The notes under the pieces: generated by a model
Told to the model about the DNA's origin: nothing
Databases searched by the model: none
What the model saw: only the letters and a program-made list of their open reading frames with translations
Shown: positions 1 through 11,297 of the stretch, piece after piece
Position numbering within the stretch: the stretch's first letter is position 1
Layout: each line of letters begins with the position of its first letter
Made by a program: the position numbers and the translations under genes
Assembly (NCBI GenBank): GCA_003255025.1
Contig: QANY01013428.1
Coordinates: forward strand, 1-64,000
Origin: Datisca glomerata
Lineage: Eukaryota > Streptophyta > Magnoliopsida > Cucurbitales > Datiscaceae
Length of the DNA: 64,000 nt
Direction: 5' to 3'

Positions 1-390
1 CCGGGTCCATTTCCTTTTCAATTAATGTGGTTAAATCTAACCCGAATTAAGTCGAGGTCGAAGCCCGGTGTCAGCGCCAGTTCCATTTCCTTTTCAATTA
101 ATGTGGTTAAATAGAACCCGAATATCGTCGAGGTCGAAGCCTGCATCCACCCAGTTTCATTTTCCTTTTCAGATATCTTCGGTTAAATCGAACCCGAATT
201 GAGTCGAGGTCGAAGCCTGCATCCACTCAGTTTCATTTTCCTTTTCAGATATCTTTGGTTAAATCGAACCCGACTTCGTCGCGGTCGAAGCCCGGTGTCA
301 GCGCCTGGTCCATTTCAAATATCTCAGTTAAATCAAACCCGCAATGAGCGAAGTCGAAGCCTGTGTCTATACAGGTCCATTTCGCTCCAT
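1..390 (+). repeat. 76-bp tandem repeats, about five copies
   Basis: Successive copies share a core reading roughly TCCATTTCC...GGTTAAATC.AACCCGA...GTCGAGGTCGAAGCC and recur every 74-78 bases (copies begin near 6, 82, 155, 231 and 309). They lie just upstream of a polypurine tract and LTR start, so they are probably the 3' non-coding internal region of an LTR retrotransposon whose coding part is left of the window. Tandem repeats at this position are common in plant Tat/Ogre-type gypsy elements. Confidence 0.75.
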
Positions 391-501
391 CTCATAGAGC
401 CTTATTTAGCCGAGGTTTCTATTCCCTATTTCATATATTATTGTACCGATCAAAATAATTATCTACACCTTTGTACACGTTCTGAGATCAGAAGCGTGCT
501 C

Positions 502-514
502 AAAGGGGGGCAGC
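502..514 (+). other. polypurine tract of an LTR retrotransposon
   Basis: The run AAAGGGGGGCAGC is followed directly by TGTAGATACC, the usual form of a polypurine tract abutting the TG start of a 3' LTR. It fixes the element's orientation as plus. Confidence 0.65.
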
Positions 515-737
515 TGTAGATACCGTATTTTATCCGGCCTAATACATGAAATATACATGCTTTATATTTTGGCTCTTTCAATAATCCAAGACTATATGTA
601 TAATTTGAAAACTAATCCAATACTAAAATAAGAAAAGTGGTCCAAAGACTAAAAAGTAAAAACTGAAAAAAGAGGACTAAAAAATAAAAATTGAAAAAAA
701 AGACTAAAAGTAAAAAAAGGCAAACCCTAATTTTGCC

Positions 738-745
738 TATAAATA
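738..745 (+). promoter_or_regulatory. TATA-like box in the LTR
   Basis: TATAAATA lies about 220 bases inside the LTR and about 50 bases upstream of a GA-rich leader. This is the expected place for the U3/R promoter of an LTR element. Inferred from motif and position only. Confidence 0.4.
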
Positions 746-1624
746 TGAATGGAGTCTTCACTTAAGGGGATGTCTTTTGGGGAGTAAAAAAAGGGGGGGA
801 GTCATTTTTTAGAGTGAGAAAGAGAGGGGTTGCAAAGAGAGGTGATTTTAGAGAGAGGAAGAGGTTCTACACTTCTATTATCTTCATCTTCTTCCATTTC
901 TTCTTCTCAACGTAGCTTAATTGTTTGGTACATTTGTTCATAATATATTTTGTTCATCTCTCTTATTCATATGAATGTAGTTGATACCTTTTGTATTTTT
1001 TATATACATAAGTGGATTGTTCATTCCCTATCATTTCTCCTCATTTAAATCTTAACATTTTAATTTTATGCTTTGATGATTTCTTTACAAGTTAGATATT
1101 GAGATGTCTTTGTCATCAACTTAATTAATGAGGATGATGATAAAGTTTTGAGGGGTAGAAAAATTAACCAAATGTGAATCAACCCTTTTAATTGGTTGAA
1201 AGTGTACATTTGATGCAAAGATCCCCTAGGATAATTTTCTCACACATAACAATGCATAAAATAGAGAGTAAAACCTCTATACAAGATTATGCAATATCTA
1301 AGTTGTGAAACTTTTAATTTTCCTACAGAGTTTTTTTTAATTATGTTCATCATTTTGTGACATTTGTTTGAACTAATTATCATCTATGATCATCCCTTTT
1401 GCTATTTGATTAGCAATGACTAATAAGGGAAGGAAAGAAAAATGACAATTAGTGGACTAAGTAGTAAAAAAAATAGACATATTTATGTTAAAGAAATATA
1501 TGATTTATTTTTCATCATTTTTTTAAAATTTATTTATTTATTTATTTAATATTATTATATTATTATTATTATTATTACTATTATATTATAATATATAATA
1601 TTATTAAAAAAAACATAAAAGGAA

Positions 1625-1654
1625 TGCAACAGAGGAAAGTGTTCCTCTGTTGCA
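1625..1654. repeat. perfect 13-bp stem, 4-nt loop hairpin
   Basis: TGCAACAGAGGAA (1625-1637) is followed by AGTG and then the exact reverse complement (1642-1654). It stands out as GC-containing within very AT-rich LTR sequence. No run of T or other terminator context is attached. Confidence 0.8.
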
Positions 1655-2509
1655 GCTATATATATATATTTATAATTTTTTTTAATTTTTTTTATTTATT
1701 ACATAATATAGTCTCTTATTTTATTCTTGCATTTTTATAATATCAACATTTTATGTTTTCTATAATTTGACATCCTATAGCTTATCTCTATTCTTTTACT
1801 TCCATTTTGTTGTAATTATTAACATTAATTTCCTTTACATGTTTATTTATTTAGCATTTTTGCATCGTCATACTTATAATGAGATTCTTGCATTATTCCC
1901 CTATTATTATAATTAATGTTCATGTATGCGTGGATTATAATTTTAATAATTAAATTTAGATTTTGTTACTTCTATTATTTAATTTTCACTAAAAAAGGCC
2001 GACGATGGACTTTGAGATTTTTGGGATACCAAACTTCTCGAACTACTGAGGTGAGGAGTTATTCTTGGGATACCGAGAATAACTCTAATAATGCTTTGAT
2101 TTAAAAAGATATGAGAATACAAAAAAAAAGTAATTTTTTTTAAATGGTCTTTGAACCACCCATTAAAAGTAATTTATTTTGTTCATTTCTATGATACAAA
2201 ATTCCTCAAATGGGACATTCAAAAATAAATCTCTTTAACCTTTGCCTTAAAATAAAAAATGGATAGCATTTGATTAAATTTGGTAACCATTTTATAATGG
2301 GTGTTGTGGGGTGCTAATACCTTCCCCACACACAAACGACTCCCGAACCAACTTTGAGTTTTCGTAGACCAAAAAAATTTTCATCTTAAAATTGGATGAC
2401 CAAGCACACCCTAAAATGATTGGTGGGACTCTAAATTTCTTTTTCCTAAAAAATGAATTTTTTTTAATCGGCACTCCGCGTCGCACGCACGTTGCGACAT
2501 TGTTCTTAC

Positions 2510-2640
2510 TCTTTCCCTTACCATTGTTCTTCTCCCTCTTGTTACTTTTAACAACAGTGGAAGAAGGCTTTTGCTCGACAACATTTGCCTCGCCCTCTTT
2601 GGTCATACTCTTATTGAGTGACTTAAAAGTCTACAATTCA
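2510..2640 (-). pseudogene. copia gag-like fragment
   Basis: The minus strand reads KEGEANVVEQKPSS followed by a Lys/Asn/Gly-rich stretch (KREKNNGKGKSKNN), which resembles the basic linker before the zinc knuckle in Ty1/copia Gag. No zinc knuckle, protease or longer frame is present. The fragment runs into gypsy-type LTR sequence on its left, so it is truncated. It probably belongs to the minus-strand element whose leader and LTR lie at 2695-6124. Weak identification by composition. Confidence 0.3.
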
Positions 2641-4177
2641 TTATCATGGTGTTGTACTAGTAATGGAGACCATAGGTTATATTGACATGTCAACATTCTT
2701 CCACTCACTATTTTAGGATAATGTGTTTTTATTTTAACTAATCAATTAATTCTAAATTAATTACTAGTTAAAAAATATAACCCTATGAATGTGAAATTAA
2801 CAGTTAATCCAATCTAATTGGTTTAAGTTCATTTAACCTTCTAAAGGCCTAAGTCAAAATTTGGTGAACTTAGAATAACTAATAATTATATTTATCAAAC
2901 TTTAATAAAACTCTTTTAATAAATGTGGTTATCCTAAATGTTACTATAGTCTTCAGAGTGGTGTGATTATCAAGTTTTAACTAATTAAAACCTAGCATTT
3001 TATATGCAATTAATTTCTCAAAACAATTCATATAAACATATTATGAGAATGATAATAAATTATGTTTCTACTAATGATATGCATGATTAAATAAAACTGC
3101 ATGCGATTTCATGTAAGGCATGTCATCGACTAATACGTGATCGTGTTATCAATCATATCAATAAATAATTATTAACAATTAAATAAAATAATAATGGACC
3201 GTGTGACTATTGGGTATTTTTAAATTACAACTAATGAAATAAAGAAATAAAATTACAAAGAGGACTTCAAGATTACATATTTTTCAAATATTTCTTTCTC
3301 CACCTGATGTCCATCTTCATAATATTCAAACTTTGAATAAAACACTTTTTAATTTGAAAAAAATATTTTTCTTAATTAAAAATTATCTCTATAATAATCT
3401 TTTAAAAATATTAAATTTGACTTAGTCAAAAAATAATATATTGACTTGGTCAAACTTGAGTCAAACCTAATCAATTAATTAATCTTTAATTTTCATAAAA
3501 CTAAAAACTAAAAATTAATTTTAAAATTACATTAATTTCAAAATTAAAATATAAAAGATAACGATAGGGTTTTTCATAAAACTCTGCAGTAATAGAGTAA
3601 GTTAGTATGAGGGTTTCTGCAAAACTTCCATAGTTGTGACAATAGTTGCCACCGATGACAAGACTCTAACACCGCCCATCACCGCCGGCCAACCCCAGCC
3701 GCCGCCGACCACTGCCACCAGCTACTGCCAGCCACCGTTGGTCATCATCGTCAATCACGATGGGTGCCACCGCCAGTGTTAATTTTCTGGCGAGCTCGCC
3801 GCTGGAGCCAATGCCGGAAATCCTATTTCCGGTGCCCGCGCCATAAATTCCCTAGGAATTCCTATTTCTTTTATTTTTCCTCCACGTTCTTCTCGTGCGT
3901 TCTTCGTCTTCTCGCGATTGGAATAATTACAATTTACTATTCAAAATAAAATTACAAAAATTTCTACGCCCAAAACGGCTTACAAAGATAGGAAAAATTT
4001 AAAGAACAAAGCCTAACGTAATAATCACCATACAATTAGCGATCTTTTATTTAACTATACATTCAAAAAATAAAACCATTCATTAATTCATAAATATCAA
4101 ATATATTATGAATAATACAAGAAAACCCAAAAACTATTTAATACATAAATATATAAAAACCTGGCTCTAATATGACT
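2641..4177 (-). other. untranslated leader of a minus-strand LTR element
   Basis: AT-rich DNA with no usable reading frame lies between the gag-like fragment and the primer-binding site. A markedly GC-rich island sits at about 3640-3850 (runs of ACCGCC and GCCGCCGCC on the plus strand). Position next to the PBS suggests a retrotransposon leader. No gene is supported here. Confidence 0.35.
4160..4177 (-). other. degenerate primer-binding site (initiator tRNA-Met type)
   Basis: Read on the minus strand this is AGTCATATTAGAGCCAGG, a diverged form of the TGGTATCAGAGCCAGG site used by many plant LTR elements. It directly abuts an LTR end (...TTCAACA on the minus strand). Confidence 0.5.
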
Positions 4178-6124
4178 TGTTGAAAAACACGGCGCTCGCG
4201 CAATAAAAGCTTTGATGGCTTTTTTTAAAATTTATTAAAATATAAATCTTTTTCGATAAAAAATAAACATGACGCAACGGTTTCCAAAATAAATTTTTTT
4301 GTTGAAAAACTATTTTCAATTAGAATCAATTATATATTTATATATTAAATCTAAGACATATATGGATAGAAATCATATACCTCTTATAGTCTATATCAAG
4401 CGTCATCACAAACTAATGATCATGCATTATCACGAACAACGAACTTTGAGATCCACACCAAGATTTTTTAAGTCAATCCCCTAACACATTAGGACGTGTG
4501 TGGGCACGTAGAATAATTTAAATACGCTTTTTCTGTCTCTAGATGTACTCTATACATGAGATCTAGAAATTCACTGAGAAGAACTAATTCAGTGAAATAA
4601 TCCTCTGAGAGAATATGATGATTATTCTTTAAGGTTTTAGATTAAATTTTAATCACAGAGAAAGTTCACCCTGATAGCACGCCCACTATTATAGTGTCAA
4701 ACTATGTTTCTCAATCAGTTATTGACACGTTGTAATTACTGTAAAATAAATATTTATGTTAATCAAATAAATATCTACATATCAGTCATTTCAAAATTAA
4801 CTTATATGATTATCTTTATCAACTAACTTATCTGTTAGTACACAAATAACAGATTTAGTTGATTCAAATTTTGAATTACTATCTAATAATAATTTAACAT
4901 GATCTAATTTCACAAATTAGGTGTGTTGTCTACCTTATCGATAATTAGAAAATTAAGCAATATAATTATTTATGTGTAATTTCTAAAAATTAATATGAAT
5001 AATTTAATTAATTAATTCTTATTAAAAAATCACACATAATTATCTCATAATTATGTACTTGCCCCAAAATAAATTATTTTTTGAAAGTCAGTCATTTTCT
5101 CATGCCCTGAAATATTCACACCCTAGACTACATATTATAGAGGTGACTTGGGACCATTGACCTATGATCCTAAGCTCCAATAAACCAGATTATTGATTAA
5201 ACTCTTTAATTAAATAATCTTATTTATTAATTTCATTATTACTCCACTTTAAATATGGAATTACACACTTAGAGATTATATAATGTATTTATATAGTATT
5301 CTCGTGTAATCCATTGATATAATGATTTCACGTACTTATGTCATCTAATTATTGGTTCGTAAATTAGAGTCGGTCAAAATACCATTTTACCCTTCTAATT
5401 ACCTCTTGATCCTTATGTACCATTAATTCTTTAGTGAATGGCTACTTTATAATCGTATTATAAATTTGTACTCAATAACCATTTACTTCCAAAATTAACA
5501 CTTAAGAGAACTAATATATGATCCATTAGGAAAGCTTGGATTTCAAATCTTGTAAGATCATGTTCCCAGTCATCCACATCACTGAATCTTTAAAATAAAA
5601 GTCACTAGTCTGTTTTACAAACAAATCGTAACGAGTGAATTGAAAGATCCAGTAGATATATATATGAGTTCATGACTACTCAGGATTCAGACTGATTTAT
5701 ATATGATCATCAGATTGATGTGCATTAAATCTTTATGATAAACGGCAAGTTAATAAAGATATTAATTCATATTGGTCATGTCATATATAATCTTATTATA
5801 TAAAGTATCTTCAGTACGTTGTCTAACCACATCAATGATTTGGATCTAGATCAAATGCATTCATAATATTAAGTGAACCGTACTAGCAACTATTCATTAA
5901 AAATTCAATATTTTAATATGTTGCTGACAATTTTATCCATTATCTATGATCTTAATATTCTCTTACTAATACAAGATCATAGTTCATTAATGAATATGAA
6001 ATTTTTATATATTTATATTAATTATTTTTCAATAATTTAAAAGAATAATTATAAGAAAAATATAATTATATTAAATTTGATATTAAAATATCAATACACA
6101 TGCTTTGAGGGAATTACTCACAAC
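4178..6124 (-). mobile_element. 5' LTR of a minus-strand retrotransposon
   Basis: The plus-strand sequence starts TGTTGAAAAACAC immediately after the primer-binding site, and a CA end is plausible near ...CTCACAACA at 6124, giving an LTR of about 1.9 kb. No genes are inside. The style (long, AT-rich, with a block near 5140-5190 giving GGGACCATTGACC) resembles large copia or LARD LTRs. The upper boundary has no verified target-site duplication and is tentative. Confidence 0.45.
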
Positions 6125-6294
6125 AACCTCTTCAACCATAATTTACTTTTATTGCCTCCAATATCTGGTTGACGGGTATGGTCAGTGGTGTGTAAACTTT
6201 ATCTCTTGGGTGAACTTGTTCTGTAGTGCTTCCCCTCTACCATCGTATTTTTTAGTCCTTTCAACCATCATTTTTTTAGTCCTTTCAAGGAAAA

Positions 6295-6375
6295 GATTAT
6301 ACCCATCATTTCAAGGATAAGATGATCAAGGTTGAAAGCTGTGACGATCTTATCCTTGAAATAATGGGTATAATC
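6295..6375. repeat. 29-bp foldback with 23-nt loop
   Basis: The arm at 6295-6323 (GATTATACCCATCATTTC...) and its reverse complement at 6347-6375 match at 28 of 29 positions, the exception being a G-T pair. The DNA just before it also has a short direct repeat (TTTTTAGTCCTTTCAA twice). It could be a small MITE remnant or a hairpin RNA locus; neither is shown. Confidence 0.75.
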
Positions 6376-6439
6376 TCATAGTGGCTCCTCTTTCTTTATA
6401 GATATTTTGTAAAATACCATTCTAAAAGGACAGACATAT

Positions 6440-7150
6440 TATTGAAATTATTAATTAAACATGAAGGGAGGAAGTGATACCATTTCAAGCCATTGTGGTC
6501 CAAACTAATTGGGAACATCCGAGACATAAGTTCATCTTCATGCTGGTGTAGGCTGTCACTTGCTTGAATAGTCTAGGTGGACTATGAGACCCATCTTCCC
6601 TTCATAACACTTGCATTTTGAGGCCAAAAAATTCTTTGGGATAGGGTGCAGCGAAGATTCAAGGCACAATGGCGAGCAGGTTAATGACTCCAGATCTGGC
6701 ATGCCACTGTTTCCTAACTTCAACATCTCCATCATTTCTACCGACTTCTCGAATACTTTCTCCGTTAGCAACACTTGTGATCCATTCGCCGCACCTACTT
6801 CTTTATTGTTGCCTTTGGATTGGAGTTCGTCATCGTCATCTTACGCATTAAGACTTCCACCCGGTTGATCAGCCTAACGGGTAGATTGTGTGGGTCCTTT
6901 AGATTCTCCCGTTCCCCAACAATAGGCTGCTGACTTAAATTTTTCTATATATTTAGTAGTAATGGTGAATCTGCTCCTCCACAGACTGCAATGCACAGCG
7001 AAGAGCATCATTGTTGCGAGTCTCCATGTTTTGCATTCCTATCAATATGGTTTACATCTTCCCTTGTATTCTCTGTGTCGCGGGGGTTGATCAACATGAT
7101 TTGTGTCGTGAGCCGTGTTTGATGTGCTTCTAGGCATCTTGTCTTACACT
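6440..7150 (-). pseudogene. Ty3/gypsy gag remnant
   Basis: Minus-strand frames broken by stops contain PIPKNFLASKCKCYEGKMG followed by LIVHLDYSSK. This fits the conserved opening of the retrotransposon gag domain in plant gypsy elements (a P-x-NF-x-P-x-YDG-x-DP-x-HL pattern). The best frame spans 6556-6774. Further upstream (higher coordinates) the text remains gag-like but is fragmented. No LTRs for this element were found. Confidence 0.45.
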
Positions 7151-9730
7151 CTTGAATTTAGATCTCCCTCTCAACAAACTTACCAAACTGTAAAAGAATT
7201 TTACAGTATGAACTTGAGATGAACATGAGAGTGAGAGAGAAAGAGAGAGAATAGACGAATGTAAGTAGTTTTGTATCATGAAGTTGTTCTTTAGGGTTAT
7301 AGTGACTCATATTTACATACAAATGATGAGTATATTTCCACTACAAGAAATTTGGTCTTCTAGACTAATTTATAGCCTCAAAATAAGGGAAATAATAGAA
7401 TGCGGGATGTTGATACGATTGGTGAAGGCTGATTTGAGCCGTTCAACCTCATCTGACGATTGTGGTTACCTTGCCTTGCGGCTATCCGCTTACACTCATT
7501 TAATTGATTTTCAGCTAGTGAAATGGAAGCTAGCTCATGTAATTTCCCTGCACTGACCGTAACTAGTTAATTCACAAATTATTTACCAACCATATTAAAC
7601 GTCGTTTTGTGTAATTAGTCAATACACACGTGTATGCATGTGTCATTCAACCTATTATATTATTGTAATAATTATTACTTATAATTATATTATTTTTAAG
7701 TGAATTAAGAAAGAAATATATTTAGCACCGTATTATTTATTTTCAATACATATTATTAAAATTCATATGTTATATGTTATTGTTTTTATTTTGATATTTT
7801 TTTTTCAACCAAGTTATACAACACATCGTGTATGTTTTTAGGAAAAGCAATTAAGAGTGCATAATATAAATGTGCTTTCAAAGTCGTTAGAATTAAATTC
7901 TCTACATCATATGAATTGAATTCATATTTTTTCTTTGTTTTGCAAATTTATTTTTTAATTTGTAAATTTTGTGTAACTATTTTTATACAATGGTATGTTG
8001 TTTGTCCATCATAACAATAAATATTTCTCTACTTATAAATTGAGTGTTTCAATTGTTAAAAATAATATTGTTTCACTAGAAAAATGATATTATTTCATAC
8101 AATAAGTGATATTGATTAGGTTTATGACAATTCGTGTGACTCAAATAGTCATAGTATATGAAAATTAGAAAAAAATAATAGTAACAATTAATGGGAATGT
8201 GACATATGTACTTTTAGAATGTATTTTAGGCTTCAAAGAAAAACATGTAGACATAATTATTAAAAAGAAATTATTCATTGCCTCCCTTTTAATATATTAT
8301 TGATTAAATTTAAAATCTCGATAAAATTTGCCCATTAAATTATTCCAACATTAGTGCCTCGGTTCAGTGTTTGCACGTCAGGCTCTAGGAACTCTTAACT
8401 CCATGGCTCAAATCTAGGGACCCGGATCACTCATGTTGAGGAATCTAATAGAAGGTTATGTTTGTGCAATCTGGACCGTTCATTTTTAAAACGGACGGTC
8501 CAAATCTTTCATTTTCACTTTTTACTTTTTCCGACACCTTTTTCATTTTTTTTTCTGTTTTCATTTTTCCCCATTCTCAAATCTCAGTCGTTCGTAACAT
8601 AATCTATTCATGTTCTCGTAACAGTAGAGAATCTGCTCCCTAAATTTAGGGAGTGTTTTTTGGTTGTGTAGTTTTGAACCATTACTTTTGTTACTTAAAT
8701 TTAGATGATGATAAAAATTTAAAAAAAATATATAAATGTTATAGGAAAACTTCTTATTATTATTATATATGAATTTAGAATTGATTTAAATAAGATAAAA
8801 TATTATTTTTTCTAGATGTTTTTTTTAATTGTGAACCGAGATATATTTGTCAACTTTATATGTTCTTAAATTTTGGACACCGATATACATTTGGACAATG
8901 ATACTTGTCTAATTCGTGAATTTATTGACAAAAGTTTGAGGTATTTCTTTGATGATATTTTATTCTTATATTCATCATATATTTATGGGATCGGCAATGC
9001 GAAAATTCTCAGATCTCGAATATTTTGAGTGAATCCATAATAGTGATCTTCAATCAGATATTAAGAATTCAAAAATACTATTTAACGCATGAAAAATTAC
9101 AACGTTGTCATTCACTCATAATCTAAAAAATTCCTCTTCTTTTTCTCTCAACAACTATAGAGAACATCAAGAGAAATTTTCAGATCTGAAAATGATGAAG
9201 AAGCATTGAAGGAAGGAGTCGGCCTCTATTTTATAGCTTAAGGTAGTCAGCAAACACTGAGTTCTTGTGCTTCTTGGTCAGCTCCTATATGAACTCAAAA
9301 TGGTTATTCGGGCATCTTCTTCGTATTCTCTCAATAAAACATGGTTTGCCAAGATGATCTTTCTGGATCAGTCATTTATTGTTCTATTGGGCCAACTTAA
9401 AATCAAGTAATAAATATTTGTGAGCCTAATACTAGGAATGCTCACATGTAATTTACAAGTAATGCAAATATTATTTAGTTCATGATCATATTAATAACAA
9501 ATAAAGTCATTTCAACCTAGGATCCTTGATTTAAGGGACAATCCCAAGAATAATTTCTTATTAATATATATTTATAAACTCTATCACTAAATTAATGTCA
9601 AATTTTTTAAATGAAAACGTATTATACGTGTTTAATTATCAGAAATTGCAATGTGTATTATTGACCAAAATTTACCATATGTTTGACATTTAAATCTCCA
9701 AATGTTTTGAATAATATATATATATTTTTC
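7151..9730. other. AT-rich stretch without a supportable gene
   Basis: All reading frames are short and show no recognisable motif. Noted items: a CACTACAAGAAAT string at 7339, an 8-bp inverted repeat around TGGACCGT/ACGGTCCA at about 8472-8505, and at 9218-9232 a minus-strand TATAAAATA that may belong to an unrecognised LTR. Confidence 0.5.
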
Positions 9731-9959
9731 TTATCTGAATTAGGTAACTATGATTTTGACGATGAGAAAAATCACATACTTAAATCAAGAGAGAGACGAA
9801 GTGTAAGATAGAGAGATTGAGAGAGATTGAGAGAGAGAAACATATTTGAAGTGTGAGACAGAAAGGGAAGTGAGTAGTGAAGAAAAGCAAGAAAATATCA
9901 TGGTAACGAAGATGAAGAACTCATACAAGAAGAAGATGATGGACAGATAAAATTATCGT

Positions 9960-10113
9960 AAATACTTGTTCTCATCATCAAAAAATTGTAGACTACAATA
10001 AGTATAAATAGAAAATAGTTTCCCTCCAATTATAACTAACACAATTGAACAAGACATGACTAATACACAAAACTAATCCAAAACACAACGTATTGACTAA
10101 CATCACTAATACA
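9960..10113 (-). mobile_element. 3' LTR (visible part) of copia-1
   Basis: On the minus strand it begins TGTATTAGTGATG directly after the polypurine tract. A CTATTTATAC TATA-like sequence lies inside (about 10002-10011). The far (lower) boundary is not resolved and the LTR may extend down to about 9740. Confidence 0.55.
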
Positions 10114-11297
10114 CCCCTTCAAACTATTATCCAGTACTAGGATAGGGCATTAGTTTGCCACTCATTAAAGTAAATCTACAACCAGACTGTGCTTTAGAAA
10201 AAACGTAAGCTAATTGATCAAAGAGTAGAGATGTACTGACGAATCAAGTCCTTCCGAGTGACTTTCAAGCACAAAATAAAAGTCAATCTTTATATGCTTG
10301 TTGTGAGTACAAACTAAAGCAATGGCTGAAACGTTATCACATAACAGAATGGGAGGATGGGCCAGAAAGACATGCGAATCACAAAATCTATGTAAATTAA
10401 GCTTATGTATCGGCAAGGGAACGATACTCAACTTCAGTGGAAGATCTGACCCCAATAGATTGGTTCTATGAACATTAGCTGATAGGATTGTTACCCAAGA
10501 AAATAACAAAGCCAGTTGTAGACCCTCGATCCTCTGGGTTTTCAATCCAATCTGATCACCATGTGCTTGCAGACTGAGGGAACCTGATGTGAAGTGAAAT
10601 CCATGAGATTTTGTACCTTGAAATATCATATGGTTTTCTTGACAGCAGTGAAATGATTTTGATTTAGGGGAGTGGATAAATTGGAAAACTTTACTGATAA
10701 CAAAGGGGATATATGGCCTCGTAAAAGTTAGATATTTTAGGGCACCCACAGGCCGACTTCTGTAAAAATGAGGATCAGAAAATGGAGCAGAACTGCCACA
10801 GGTCAGATCATCTACGGGAGTGCATGGTGTTTTGCAAGGCTTAGAACTTGTCAAACCTACCTTTTAAAAAAGGTCAGTAACATATTTTGCTTAATGCACA
10901 TAAAATCCTGCAGAAGAATGATCAATCTTTAAACTAAGAAAATATTTGAGAGATCCCAAATCTATCATTTCAAACTCAGATTGTAATTTGGACAAAAAAT
11001 ATCAATATAAGTATTATCTGTACCAGTTACCACAATATCGTATACAGAAGGAACTAAGTATGTCATTGAGGTATCAGAAAGTCTGATAAATAGAGAAGAA
11101 TTAGCTGCAGAAGGAACAAAGTCTAGAGTAAGCAGGTGTGAAATGAATCTCTCAAAACCAAGCTCTAGAAGCTTGTTTAATCTGCAAACATGAGATGGAT
11201 GCTGAGAATCAACAAAATCAGGAGGTTAAACCATATATACACCTCTTCTTGAAGAAATCCAATGAGGAAATGCATTCATAACATCCAAATGCCTTAA

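Larger units (their letters stand above)
515..2510 (+). mobile_element. 3' LTR of a Ty3/gypsy-like retrotransposon
   Basis: The LTR begins TGTAGATACC after the polypurine tract. It contains a TATA-like box at 738-745, a purine-rich probable transcribed leader at about 780-870, and near 2297-2360 a stretch (GTGTTGTGGGGTGCTAATACC through CGACTCCCGAACC) of a kind I recognise from Tat/Ogre-type plant gypsy LTRs. The 3' boundary is not certain; I place it where a different, copia-gag-like sequence begins near 2510. No intact coding sequence is present. The lineage is recalled, not searched. Confidence 0.5.

Noticed and set aside
7339..7352. CACTACAAGAAAT, which looks like the terminal inverted repeat of a CACTA transposon.
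   Set aside because: No partner end in inverted orientation was found nearby. The only candidate (CTTTGCTTGTAGTG near 15604-15617) is diverged, 8 kb away and lacks a matching 3-bp duplication.
10210..10854. A single 214-residue minus-strand open frame.
   Set aside because: The length is real, but only parts match copia RT and RNase H. The middle is out of frame with the pol motifs, so it is listed as a remnant and not as a gene.
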